DNA of 49,967 nucleotides, from contig CAINWZ010000011.1 in NCBI GenBank assembly GCA_903854725.1, positions 1 to 49,967 on the forward strand, in the 5' to 3' direction. The notes under the pieces were generated by a model. It saw only the letters and a program-made list of their open reading frames with translations. It did no database searches and was not told the DNA's origin. Origin of the DNA: an uncultured Bacteroidota bacterium. Its GTDB lineage: Bacteria; Bacteroidota; Bacteroidia; Chitinophagales; Chitinophagaceae. The translations under genes were made by a program, and so were the position numbers. Each line of letters opens with the position of its first letter. Positions within the stretch are counted from its first letter, which is position 1. Below are positions 1 to 6,935 of the stretch, piece by piece.

Positions 1-166
1 CTAGTATATAAATAACTTATTTTATATTAAGAGGTTGTTCTTACACCTCAAATTATAAATATCTATTATGATTAATTTGGTATTAATACTTAATTTTTTG
101 ATTAAACTTGTTGTAATTTAGTATTTGCAATGAAATTTGTTGGTACAAATCGTAAAATATTCATAC
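1..166. other. AT-rich leader at the left edge, no gene seen
   Basis: I see no open frame with protein-like composition on either strand here. The segment is almost pure A/T and could hold the promoter of the gene starting at 167. No clear TAnnTTTG element at a good distance was found. The closest is a TAATTTAG-like string near 114. Confidence 0.4.
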
Positions 167-895
167 ATGAACAAACATATACATGATTTATTGATGAATA
201 TCTTCGGTGGTTTTTTAGTTGTTATTATAGATAGACTAATTATATATTTCCAAAAATATTTCAAAGGACTTGGGTTTAAAAAAATATTTGGAGGTGAAAT
301 TAATGACTATTACATAGTTTATGGGAAAATGATATTAAACCCTGTTTATTCAAGCAAGGATCCATTTCCATATTTAAAGCCCAATTCTTCTGCAATTTTT
401 AATATGACAAATCCGGTTTCATATTCTGAAACTAGAGCATCGAAATATCTATCTATTTCCTTTTTTAATAATTTGAAGTCAAGTCCAAAGCTATTATCTG
501 ACGATGAATTAAATGAGAAATTAGATATTTCATATTGTTCTCTTGGCGGATATAACAATTCTAAAACAATAAGTATTCTAAGTAGTGAGGAAAATAAGTT
601 TTATGCGTTTGAATCGAATAAAATCACTTCAAAAAGAGAAAAGAATAAAACATTTTTTATTGATAGTGAATTTGACTATGCAATAATTATAAAAATAAGA
701 AATAAATATTTTCCAAATAGGGTTCAGATTTGTGTTGCTGGATTAGGAGAGTGGGGTACAAGTGGAGCTTCTTGGTTTCTTGCAAACAAGTGGAAAGAAT
801 TAAAGAAATGTATTAATGGAAAAAACTTTGGAGCTATTATTAGAGTTAGATTTCAAATAGATGAATCTGCGGAATTAGTTGAAGTTTTAGCTTAA
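167..895 (+). CDS. membrane-anchored protein of unknown function
   Basis: I do not recognise this 242-residue protein with certainty. The open frame extends up to a TTG at 137, but the ATG at 167 is preferred because it opens directly into an amphipathic stretch and one hydrophobic segment (about residues 8-28). The rest looks soluble. It contains a GG-x-x-N element (S-L-G-G-Y-N-N, about residue 126), a D-Y-A-I-I-I-K-I-R-N stretch near 170, and a glycine-rich GLGEWGTSGASWFLANKW motif at about 192-210. That spacing recalls, from memory only, a Rossmann-like domain in membrane-tethered prokaryotic proteins of unknown role, possibly nucleotide sensing. It lies upstream of two toxin-antitoxin loci, so a defence or stress effector is possible but unproven. 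Base composition is very AT-rich, like its right neighbours. It appears to be a single-gene unit. Confidence 0.6.
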   Translation: MNKHIHDLLMNIFGGFLVVIIDRLIIYFQKYFKGLGFKKIFGGEINDYYIVYGKMILNPVYSSKDPFPYLKPNSSAIFNMTNPVSYSETRASKYLSISFFNNLKSSPKLLSDDELNEKLDISYCSLGGYNNSKTISILSSEENKFYAFESNKITSKREKNKTFFIDSEFDYAIIIKIRNKYFPNRVQICVAGLGEWGTSGASWFLANKWKELKKCINGKNFGAIIRVRFQIDESAELVEVLA

Positions 896-1063
896 AATAT
901 ATTTGATTTCATCATACACATAAAACCCATTTAGTTAAATCAAAGCATGATTGTATTTTTATCTTTGATTTAAGATGCTGATTATTAGTGTTTTAATCTA
1001 ATATTTTATAAAATAATAATGATCGGTAAATGTTAAATTCGGTTATTGTTCAATTTATTGTTG

Positions 1064-1071
1064 TACTTTTG
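1064..1071 (+). promoter_or_regulatory. -7 element TACTTTTG upstream of the Panacea module
   Basis: TACTTTTG matches the Bacteroidota -7 consensus TAnnTTTG at all fixed positions. No convincing TTG lies 19-21 bp upstream; the nearest TTG is only 15 bp away. It would give a leader of about 46 nt before the ATG at 1122. The rest of the gene-free stretch 896-1063 is featureless and AT-rich. Confidence 0.45.
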
Positions 1072-1121
1072 ATTTCTAATTTCAATTCTATAATAATTAT
1101 ATTGCAATTAGAAATATTCAA

Positions 1122-1712
1122 ATGAGAGGATTTAACTACAAAAAATCTGTCCAAGCCCTTAACATTTTAGCCTTTAAAAATGGTGGTGTAATCAATAAAA
1201 TGAAAGCTATTAAATTAATTTGGCTTTCTGATAGGTTACATATAAGAAAGTTTGGTAGAACAATTACCGGTGATGATTATTATGCATTACCAAATGGCCC
1301 AGTACCTTCTGCAACGAGAGATATTCTTGAAAGTAGTAATTTTTTAGATGATGTTGCTTCAGATTATGCAAAAGAGTATATAACTGAAATAGATAAATAC
1401 AATTATACATCAGTAATTAAAGCAAATACAAAAGTTTTTTCAATTACTGATATTGAAATTATTAACCAAATATTTGATCATTTTGGTAAAGATGATCATT
1501 TTGACCTATCAAATTTTTCTCATCTTTTCCCTGAGTGGAAAAGACACGAGTCTGCATTAGCAAAGAAATTATCATCAAGGTACCAGATTAATCAACTTGA
1601 CTTTTTTATAAACATCAATGAAAAAAGTGGATTATTTACTGATTCATCAGATTCATTAGATATTGTAAAGCAAATCTTCGAGGAATATCAACTTTTACAG
1701 AATACATTGTAA
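1122..1712 (+). CDS. Panacea-domain (SocA/DUF4065-like) antitoxin
   Basis: This 196-residue protein carries the Panacea fold typical of SocA and of PanA antitoxins. Residues 5-75 include the characteristic N-terminal helices, with K-A-I-K-L-I-W-L-S-D-R-L-H, then G-R-x-I-T-G-D-D-Y-Y-A-L-P-N-G-P-V-P-S (about 45-65). Family members neutralise very diverse toxins encoded next to them, usually by direct binding. The stop TAA overlaps the next start by one base (TAATG), so translation is probably coupled. The family often also occurs in phage-related proteins of unknown role, but the tight two-gene pair here supports antitoxin. AT-rich composition and position between an orphan membrane protein and a broken HigBA locus suggest accessory DNA. 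Confidence 0.8.
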   Translation: MRGFNYKKSVQALNILAFKNGGVINKMKAIKLIWLSDRLHIRKFGRTITGDDYYALPNGPVPSATRDILESSNFLDDVASDYAKEYITEIDKYNYTSVIKANTKVFSITDIEIINQIFDHFGKDDHFDLSNFSHLFPEWKRHESALAKKLSSRYQINQLDFFININEKSGLFTDSSDSLDIVKQIFEEYQLLQNTL

Positions 1713-2152
1713 TGAAGATACCTTCAGAACTATTTATAAGAGCAATTCAAGAACGAAAGGTTTATTATTTTACATCCGAAAAAATATCTTCTGAAGAACC
1801 ACACCATTTTATTTGTTTAAAAAAAACAGACGAAGATATTTTAATAATGAGTTGTTGTACTTCACAGTATCCTACAATGATAAGACTTCTTGAAAAGAAT
1901 AATCTACCAAATGAAACTATTGTTTGGGTTAGTCCTGCGGACGAAGAGAATCCATTTACTAAAAATACATATGTGAATTGCAATGAATATTTTACGTATA
2001 CAATCGATGAGTTTAAAAATTTGTATGAATCAGATAAAGTAAAATTCACAGGGGAAATTTCCGAGATACATTATGAACAAATTTTGATTGGTATACAAAT
2101 GAGTCCATTAATTGATGATGAGACAAAAGAACTTCTACCAAAACCTTATTGA
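1712..2152 (+). CDS. probable toxin partner of the Panacea antitoxin (unknown fold)
   Basis: The 146-residue product overlaps the upstream antitoxin by one nucleotide, the arrangement expected for a toxin-antitoxin pair. I do not recognise the family with confidence. The N-terminal half alternates hydrophobic strands: H-H-F-I-C-L near 30, then D-I-L-I-M-S-C-C-T-S near 41. A later segment reads V-W-V-S-P-A-D-E, followed by N-T-Y-V-N-C-N and a helical C-terminus. This strand-rich layout with a late V-N-C-N resembles small beta-barrel toxins of the PemK/MazF type, but no catalytic signature could be verified. The gene is followed by a hairpin with a T tract at 2190-2224. Function as toxin is inferred from context only. 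Confidence 0.6.
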   Translation: MKIPSELFIRAIQERKVYYFTSEKISSEEPHHFICLKKTDEDILIMSCCTSQYPTMIRLLEKNNLPNETIVWVSPADEENPFTKNTYVNCNEYFTYTIDEFKNLYESDKVKFTGEISEIHYEQILIGIQMSPLIDDETKELLPKPY

Positions 2153-2189
2153 AATTAACTTATTCTCAATAGATACCAAGTTCCAATAG

Positions 2190-2224
2190 AAAAGTGGTTT
2201 TATGTCAAAATGACTACTTTTTCA
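2190..2224 (+). terminator. intrinsic terminator candidate after the Panacea module
   Basis: AAAAGTGG (2190-2197) can pair with CTACTTTT (2214-2221), with one G-U pair, across a 16-nt loop. The downstream arm runs into T2222-T2224. It sits 38 bp after the toxin stop. Confidence 0.45.
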
Positions 2225-2301
2225 CCCGAATAAAGGCTAGAACTCAAGATATAAAGTTCCTCCAGAAGTTGCAACATTGGTGCGTAAGGGGAGCACAAAA
2301 G

Positions 2302-2340
2302 AAAAGCCTTGTCGCGAGAAATCGGGACAAGGCTTTTTTA
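2302..2340 (+). terminator. strong rho-independent terminator
   Basis: AAAAGCCTTGTC (2302-2313) pairs perfectly with GACAAGGCTTTT (2326-2337). After a single G-G mismatch the stem continues with CGA/TCG closing a GAAA tetraloop (2318-2321). The 3' arm ends in a run of T. There is no gene between this hairpin and the previous one, so it may belong to a lost gene or be a decayed element. In one frame, 2238-2350 reads S-R-Y-K-V-P-P-E-V-A-T-L-V-R-K-G-S-T-K; I recall this only as a recurrent spurious translation in Bacteroidota. Confidence 0.75.
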
Positions 2341-2464
2341 TTGGTTATTAGTGAGTTAGGATTTTCTTGTCAGCATATAAATACGCTGTTTTCTATTCAT
2401 TTTCCTTCAGATATTCATTTTTAATAAAGTAGTTGAAATATTTTATTAAAGTTCCATTTTAAGT

Positions 2465-2472
2465 TAACTTTG
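2465..2472 (+). promoter_or_regulatory. perfect -7 element TAACTTTG upstream of the higB remnant and higA
   Basis: TAACTTTG fits TAnnTTTG exactly. No TTG at a standard distance upstream was found. It could transcribe the remnant and the antitoxin with a long leader of about 165 nt to the higA start, or it could be a chance match within decayed coding DNA. Confidence 0.3.
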
Positions 2473-2477
2473 TAAAC

Positions 2478-2635
2478 GAAGGATTCTATGAATCAAGTTA
2501 GAGAGCTGTTTTTTTGATAAAGGGAAAATTGTTATTTTATTAAATGGTTACCAAAAGAAAACACAAAAAACTTCCCTTAAAGAAATTGAGATGGCGAGTA
2601 AATTAATGAAGGAATATTTTAGTACAACTAAATAA
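2478..2635 (+). pseudogene. decayed HigB-type (RelE/Gp49-like) toxin, 3' remnant
   Basis: Read in the frame ending at TAA 2633-2635, bases 2510-2632 encode F-F-D-K-G-K-I-V-I-L-L-N-G-Y-Q-K-K-T, then Q-K-T-S-L-K-E-I-E-M-A and a helical end. This is the highly characteristic C-terminus of HigB/Gp49-family mRNA interferases. Just upstream, in a different frame, G-F-Y-E (from 2481) matches the G-L-Y-E segment of the same family, but a TAG stop and a frame change separate the two, and the N-terminal half is missing. The intact HigA-like antitoxin follows 7 bp later, the usual higBA order. The toxin is therefore inactive here. The 5' limit of the remnant is uncertain. Confidence 0.72.
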
Positions 2636-2642
2636 ATAAGTA

Positions 2643-2945
2643 ATGGCAAAGAAAGAAAAAAATATTACAAATTTTAATGAGCATTTGACTGGACGTTATG
2701 GTGAAAGAGGTTCAGAGAGGAGAACTGTATTTGAAATTAAAGCAAAAGCCTTTCTTATAGGAGAGTTAATAAAAGAAGAAAGAAAAAATGCTAAAATGAC
2801 GCAAGAACAATTGGCAGATAAGATTGGAGCCAAAAAAAGTTTTATCTCTAGAATTGAAAATGGTAAAACAGATATTCAACTTTCTACTTTATATAGGCTG
2901 CTTGAATTTGGACTAGGTAAAACTGTGGAAGTTTCTGTTAACTAA
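2643..2945 (+). CDS. HigA-type XRE-family antitoxin
   Basis: This 100-residue protein has the N-terminal extension found in HigA partners of Gp49-type toxins (F-N-E-H-L-T-G-R-Y-G-E-R-G near residues 11-23), then a helix-turn-helix at about 45-85 (M-T-Q-E-Q-L-A-D-K-I-G-A-K-K-S-F-I-S-R-I-E-N-G). It normally binds and silences its toxin and represses its own operon. Here the toxin is only a fragment, so it is an orphan antitoxin or transcription factor. It could still protect against related toxins elsewhere. Its last four bases overlap the convergent gene ending at 2942. Confidence 0.85.
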   Translation: MAKKEKNITNFNEHLTGRYGERGSERRTVFEIKAKAFLIGELIKEERKNAKMTQEQLADKIGAKKSFISRIENGKTDIQLSTLYRLLEFGLGKTVEVSVN

Positions 2946-3208
2946 AACTGCTGCATCAAATTATAATATTCAACGCTTTTTTTTATTTTATAAAAAGGCA
3001 GTGTTTCCATTAATACTTTAACCTGCTCCTCTTCTACATCTTTAAAAATTAAGACGGCGCCATTTCTAGCTTGTCTCAAAAATAAATGCTCAAGAATTCC
3101 TTGTTCCTTCCAAACAGCTACAACTTCTTGCTCCTGCTTCAATAATTCAGGAAAATTACCAGGAAGGTTCTCCATATCTAGCGTTAAAATTACCTGTACT
3201 CTGTTCAT
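2942..3208 (-). CDS. muconolactone isomerase-like small alpha/beta-barrel protein
   Basis: The 88-residue product matches a family of small ferredoxin-like-fold dimers related to muconolactone isomerase and YciI-type proteins. It has a beta strand (V-Q-V-I-L-T-L), a long helix with K-Q-E-Q-E-V-V-A-V-W-K-E-Q-G, then I-L-E-H-L-F-L-R, G-A-V-L-I-F-K-D-V, and a final helix and strand. Catalytic activity has not been assigned to most relatives. It is convergent with and overlaps the HigA gene. It follows the VanZ-like gene on the same strand after 57 bp. Confidence 0.65.
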   Translation of the reverse strand: MNRVQVILTLDMENLPGNFPELLKQEQEVVAVWKEQGILEHLFLRQARNGAVLIFKDVEEEQVKVLMETLPFYKIKKSVEYYNLMQQF

Positions 3209-3265
3209 GTTATTTTATTATACTACCAAAATACTAATTCTTTGCAATTTTTCAAAATCTACCAC

Positions 3266-4129
3266 CTATTTATAAAGTATGCCACAAACTAATACTAGTG
3301 ATGCAGTCTCGCTCTCATTTATAATTACGGTTACATGATCTCCGATTTTTAATATAGATTTTGTAATAATACCTGCTGAATTTCTTATTACAGTTTTTTC
3401 TGTTAGCTTAATTTGCTGATTTTCACCATTCCCCTTTTTACCTTTAATAGTAATGGATAGACTATCCATTGCAACTATTACCCCAGTTCCGCCTGTTCCA
3501 TTACATAGGTCGCAACATTTAGCTGAACCATTTTGAAGGCTTTTAAAATTATCTAAAGTAGTATGATGTGCACCAGCTTCGAAACTTATTGGCAGCGTTA
3601 TATTCTTATAATAGGCGATTATATAAATAGAGGCAATCAATAGGATGATGGTTGTAGAAGTAATAATTAATATTTTTTTAATCAAAGGTGAAAATCTAGA
3701 AAACAGTGTAAAGCACCAATAGCCTATCATTACACCAAGTCCATTGAGTATTACGTCATCAATATCAAATATACCTAGATGTAAAAATGCTTGCATTCCT
3801 TCTATTATAAAACCAGTAGCAATGGAAGTGGCTATTATTTTTTTCCAGGAGGAGTGTACAATAGTTAAAGGGAATAAAAATCCAATGGGTACAAATAAAA
3901 TAATATTTCCTACAATATTTATGCTTGCTATAATTAATCCATTCTTGCCAAGGAAATAAGGTATTATGGTTTTAAAAGGGGTAAGATTAGCTGGGCCTTC
4001 ATGTGTGCCTCCGAAATTCAACATGAGTGTACCTATCCTTACAAGGGGCATATCTTTAAATACCAATATTTTAATGAGAATAATGAAATACAATAATAGA
4101 ATAGCGACAGCTATCAAATGTTTTTTCAT
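3266..4129 (-). CDS. VanZ-like membrane protein with C-terminal CxxC and OB-like region
   Basis: Of 287 residues, the first 175 or so form a VanZ-like domain: an N-terminal helix, then N-L-T-P-F-K-T, N-I-V-G-N-I-I-L-F-V-P-I-G-F, E-G-M-Q-A-F, and D-I-D-D-V-I-L-N-G-L-G. These motifs are typical of the family whose founder gives low-level teicoplanin resistance; most members have no proven role. The C-terminal 90 residues are unusual. C-C-D-L-C-N-G-T-G-G-T-G contains a DnaJ-like CxxCxGxG element, followed by a beta-rich segment (I-V-A-M-D-S-L-S-I-T-I-K-G-K, then G-D-H-V-T-V-I-I) that resembles DUF5666-type OB folds. It starts 10 bp after kbl on the same strand and is probably co-transcribed with tdh-kbl. 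Confidence 0.75.
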   Translation of the reverse strand: MKKHLIAVAILLLYFIILIKILVFKDMPLVRIGTLMLNFGGTHEGPANLTPFKTIIPYFLGKNGLIIASINIVGNIILFVPIGFLFPLTIVHSSWKKIIATSIATGFIIEGMQAFLHLGIFDIDDVILNGLGVMIGYWCFTLFSRFSPLIKKILIITSTTIILLIASIYIIAYYKNITLPISFEAGAHHTTLDNFKSLQNGSAKCCDLCNGTGGTGVIVAMDSLSITIKGKKGNGENQQIKLTEKTVIRNSAGIITKSILKIGDHVTVIINESETASLVLVCGILYK

Positions 4130-4139
4130 TAAATATCTT

Positions 4140-5336
4140 TTATTTAATTACCCCTAATTCTTTTCCCACTTCAATAAAGGAGGTAATTGCATGATCTAAT
4201 TGTTCCTTACTATGTCCTGCAGATATTTGTACACGTATTCTTGCTTGACCTTTGGCCACTACTGGGTAATAAAAACCAATTACATAAATTCCTTTCTCTA
4301 ATAGTTTTTCAGCCATTTTTTGAGACACCACTGCGTCATATAACATGATGGGGATGATTGGATGTTCTCCTGGTTTTATATCAAACCCTGCAGCTAAAAT
4401 TTTCTCTCTAAAATATTTTGTATTTTCTTCAAGCTTATCACGTAACGTAGTAGTTTTTGACAATAAATCAAACACTGCAATGGATGCTCCAGTAATGGAA
4501 GGTGCTAAAGTATTTGAAAATAAATAAGGTCTAGATCTTTGTCTTAATAAATCTATAATTTCTTTACGACCCGAAGTAAATCCACCAGAAGCGCCACCCA
4601 AGGCTTTGCCTAAGGTTCCAGTGATGATATCAATTTTACCCATGACGCCTTTTAATTCATGCACACCTCTTCCTGTTTTACCCATAAATCCAGATGAGTG
4701 ACACTCGTCAATCATTATTAAAGCCTCATATTTTTCGGCCAACGCGACAATTTTATCTAATTGAGCAATAGTGCCATCCATTGAGAATACACTGTCTGTT
4801 ACAATCATTTTTTGTTGAGCACCATCTGCCATAGCTAGTTTTAACTTAGCTTCTAAGTCTTCCATAGAATTGTGGTCATACCTATAGCGCATCGATTTAC
4901 ACAATCGAATGCCATCAATAATAGAGGCATGATTCAAAGCATCTGAAATAATAGCATCCTTTTCGCCTAATAATGGTTCAAATACACCACCATTGGCATC
5001 AAAGGCAGCAGCGTATAGGATAGTATCTTCTGTTCCTAAAAAAGTTGAAATTTTTTGTTCTAATGTTTTATGAATATCCTGGGTACCACAAATAAAACGA
5101 ACTGATGACATTCCAAATCCGTGTGTATCGATAGCATCTTTAGCTGCTTGAATTACTTGAGGATGTGAAGAAAGACCTAAGTAGTTATTGGCACAAAAAT
5201 TAAATACTTTTTGTCCGCCTTGTATGGTAATTTCTGCAGATTGTGCTGAAGTGATTACGCGTTCTTTTTTAAATAAACCAGCTTCCTTTATTGATTCTAT
5301 TTCTTTTGTGATGAAAGATTTATATTGTTCGTACAT
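4140..5336 (-). CDS. kbl: glycine C-acetyltransferase (2-amino-3-ketobutyrate CoA ligase)
   Basis: This pyridoxal-phosphate enzyme converts 2-amino-3-ketobutyrate and CoA to glycine and acetyl-CoA, the second step of threonine breakdown. The 398-residue length matches the family. The PLP-binding lysine is K244 in T-G-T-L-G-K-A-L-G-G, the same number as in the E. coli enzyme. M-I-D-E-C-H-S-S-G (about 208-216) contains the aspartate and histidine that contact the cofactor, and N-Y-L-G-L-S-S-H (about 51-58) is a family signature. It lies 9 bp downstream of the threonine dehydrogenase gene, so the unstable intermediate is made and used by adjacent gene products. A VanZ-like gene follows after 10 bp. 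Confidence 0.95.
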   Translation of the reverse strand: MYEQYKSFITKEIESIKEAGLFKKERVITSAQSAEITIQGGQKVFNFCANNYLGLSSHPQVIQAAKDAIDTHGFGMSSVRFICGTQDIHKTLEQKISTFLGTEDTILYAAAFDANGGVFEPLLGEKDAIISDALNHASIIDGIRLCKSMRYRYDHNSMEDLEAKLKLAMADGAQQKMIVTDSVFSMDGTIAQLDKIVALAEKYEALIMIDECHSSGFMGKTGRGVHELKGVMGKIDIITGTLGKALGGASGGFTSGRKEIIDLLRQRSRPYLFSNTLAPSITGASIAVFDLLSKTTTLRDKLEENTKYFREKILAAGFDIKPGEHPIIPIMLYDAVVSQKMAEKLLEKGIYVIGFYYPVVAKGQARIRVQISAGHSKEQLDHAITSFIEVGKELGVIK

Positions 5337-5345
5337 AATGTATTT

Positions 5346-6305
5346 TTACTTTGTAGTATAATTAAAATATAAGGGCAATTTAGTTAATATTTCAGAAGTC
5401 ATTTTAGAAATATCAAATTGTGCTTTCCATCCCCAATCCTTTTGAGCACAAGCATCGTCAATACTCTTAGGCCAAGTATCTGCAATTTGTTGTCTAAAAT
5501 CGGGTTTGTAATTAATTGTAAAATTTGGATACTGTAATTTTATGCACTCGAAAATTTCTTGAGGTGAAAAACTCATCCCCGATAAATTATAACTACTTCT
5601 AATTTTTATACTTGATGCAGGCGCCGCCATTAATTGCAAAGTGGCATTTACCGCGTCCTCCATGTACATCATAGGCAAATAAGTATCTGATTGTAGAAAA
5701 CAGGTGTAGGCTTCCTCTTTTACTGCTTTATGAAATATGTCCACTGCATAATCGGTAGTGCCTCCGCCTGCCATTGATTTATATCCTATGAGTCCTGGAT
5801 ATCTCAAACTTCTTACATCTACTCCATACTTATTAAAATAATACTCGCACCAATGTTCTCCAGCTAATTTTGAAATGCCATAAACTGTAGTTGGATTTTT
5901 AAAAGCATCTTGGGCTGTATTTATCTTAGGCGAATCTGGCCCAAACACAGCAATAGAACTTGGCCAAAATATTTTACTGATATTGTATTCTCTAGCTAAT
6001 TCTAACACAGTTAACAAGCCACCCATATTCATATCCCATGATTGTATTGGATTTTTTTCGCCAGTTGCCGAAAGGATTGCTGCTAAGTGATATACTTGTG
6101 TTATCTGTTCTTCTTTTATCAAACTTGCAGCAGCTTCCTTATCCATAATATTTAAGACCTTAAAACTGCAATAATCAAATTTGGATCTAGCACTTTCTTG
6201 AAAATCTGTTGCAATGACAGCATTACTACCGTATGTATTTACTAATGCTTTTGTAAGTTCTGTTCCTAGTTGCCCACCTGCGCCTATCACTAATATCTTC
6301 TCCAT
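5346..6305 (-). CDS. tdh: L-threonine 3-dehydrogenase, SDR (epimerase-like) type
   Basis: It oxidises L-threonine to 2-amino-3-ketobutyrate with NAD. The 319-residue protein is of the short-chain, UDP-galactose-epimerase-like type known from Flavobacterium, not the zinc MDR type of E. coli. The NAD site G-A-G-G-Q-L-G is at 8-14, an acidic D34 follows strand 2, and the catalytic pair is Y142-x3-K146 in T-V-Y-G-I-S-K-L. A-A-I-L-S-A-T-G-E (75-83) and S-S-I-A-V-F-G (116-122) also fit. Assignment to threonine rather than a sugar nucleotide rests on adjacency to kbl. It is first in a tdh-kbl-vanZ-like operon behind a palindromic operator candidate at 6344-6360. Confidence 0.9.
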   Translation of the reverse strand: MEKILVIGAGGQLGTELTKALVNTYGSNAVIATDFQESARSKFDYCSFKVLNIMDKEAAASLIKEEQITQVYHLAAILSATGEKNPIQSWDMNMGGLLTVLELAREYNISKIFWPSSIAVFGPDSPKINTAQDAFKNPTTVYGISKLAGEHWCEYYFNKYGVDVRSLRYPGLIGYKSMAGGGTTDYAVDIFHKAVKEEAYTCFLQSDTYLPMMYMEDAVNATLQLMAAPASSIKIRSSYNLSGMSFSPQEIFECIKLQYPNFTINYKPDFRQQIADTWPKSIDDACAQKDWGWKAQFDISKMTSEILTKLPLYFNYTTK

Positions 6306-6329
6306 CTAACTAATGTTTGTTATTGGCTG

Positions 6330-6360
6330 TAAATTTACCAATGTTGACGTAAATCGTCAA
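6330..6360 (-). promoter_or_regulatory. promoter with overlapping palindromic operator for tdh-kbl
   Basis: On the minus strand, TTGACG (6360-6355) and CGTCAA (6349-6344) form a perfect 6-bp inverted repeat with a 5-bp centre. The TTG of the first arm lies 20 bp before TAAATTTA (6337-6330), a 7/8 match to the -7 consensus. The palindrome therefore sits on the -33 to -15 part of the promoter, where a bound protein would block RNA polymerase. The predicted start is about 20 bp before the tdh ATG. Confidence 0.5.
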
Positions 6361-6395
6361 ATTTTATATCTAAAAAAGTACTCTCTTTTTTAACC

Positions 6396-6929
6396 TTAAC
6401 CATTATTGAGTGTGAGTTTCATCATGATGTCTATCTGCTTGTCATTGCCCAATTTGAACATATGTTTATCAAATGCTAAAAAGCCATTTTTCTTGTAAAA
6501 TTGCAATGCCCTAAGATTTTGTTCCCAAACACCCAGCCAAATATAATTCACTTTTAATCCCGTTGCTATTTGTATGGCTTTTTCGTAAAGTAGTTGACCT
6601 ACTTTTTTTCCGTGAAATTCTTTCAACACATAAATGCGTTCAATTTCAAGTGTTTGACTGTCTTGAATTTCTGTTTGTGCATCTCCAGTATTTATTTTCA
6701 AATATCCAATTACCATTTCATTATCTATAGCCAAATAAAATATAGACTGCTCATTTGATAATTCTAATTTTATTTTATCGTTTGAAAAACTATCCTTTAT
6801 GTATTTAGACAAATCATCTGCAGTATTATGTTCAGCAAAAGTCTCTGTAAAAGTTTGTATCCCAATTTTTTGTAATTGGGATAGATTGTTCAAGTTTGCT
6901 TTTCTAATTTCAATAGTATGGGAAGTCAT
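6396..6929 (-). CDS. GNAT-family N-acetyltransferase
   Basis: This 177-residue protein has the GNAT fold. The core strand is I-G-Y-L-K-I-N, followed by L-E-I-E-R-I-Y-V-L and an acetyl-CoA pyrophosphate loop of the form F-H-G-K-K-V-G-Q-L-L (about 104-113, a variant of R/Q-x-x-G-x-G/A). Then come L-G-V-W-E-Q-N-L-R-A and F-Y-K-K-N-G-F, the common GNAT motif B. The arrangement is closest to PaiA-like and ribosomal-protein-like acetyltransferases; the substrate cannot be read from sequence. It begins 6 bp after the upstream oxidoreductase gene and is probably its operon partner. Confidence 0.85.
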   Translation of the reverse strand: MTSHTIEIRKANLNNLSQLQKIGIQTFTETFAEHNTADDLSKYIKDSFSNDKIKLELSNEQSIFYLAIDNEMVIGYLKINTGDAQTEIQDSQTLEIERIYVLKEFHGKKVGQLLYEKAIQIATGLKVNYIWLGVWEQNLRALQFYKKNGFLAFDKHMFKLGNDKQIDIMMKLTLNNG

Positions 6930-6935
6930 TAAATA

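Noticed and set aside
346-558. 70-residue minus-strand frame
   Set aside because: It lies fully inside the plus-strand gene at 167-895, has low-complexity composition and shows no domain.
2194-2424. 76-residue plus-strand frame starting with GTG
   Set aside because: It begins inside one hairpin and runs through the terminator at 2302-2340; the sequence is better explained as terminator DNA.
3744-4157. Two plus-strand frames of 71 and 63 residues
   Set aside because: They are antisense shadows of the VanZ-like gene, with no protein-like features.
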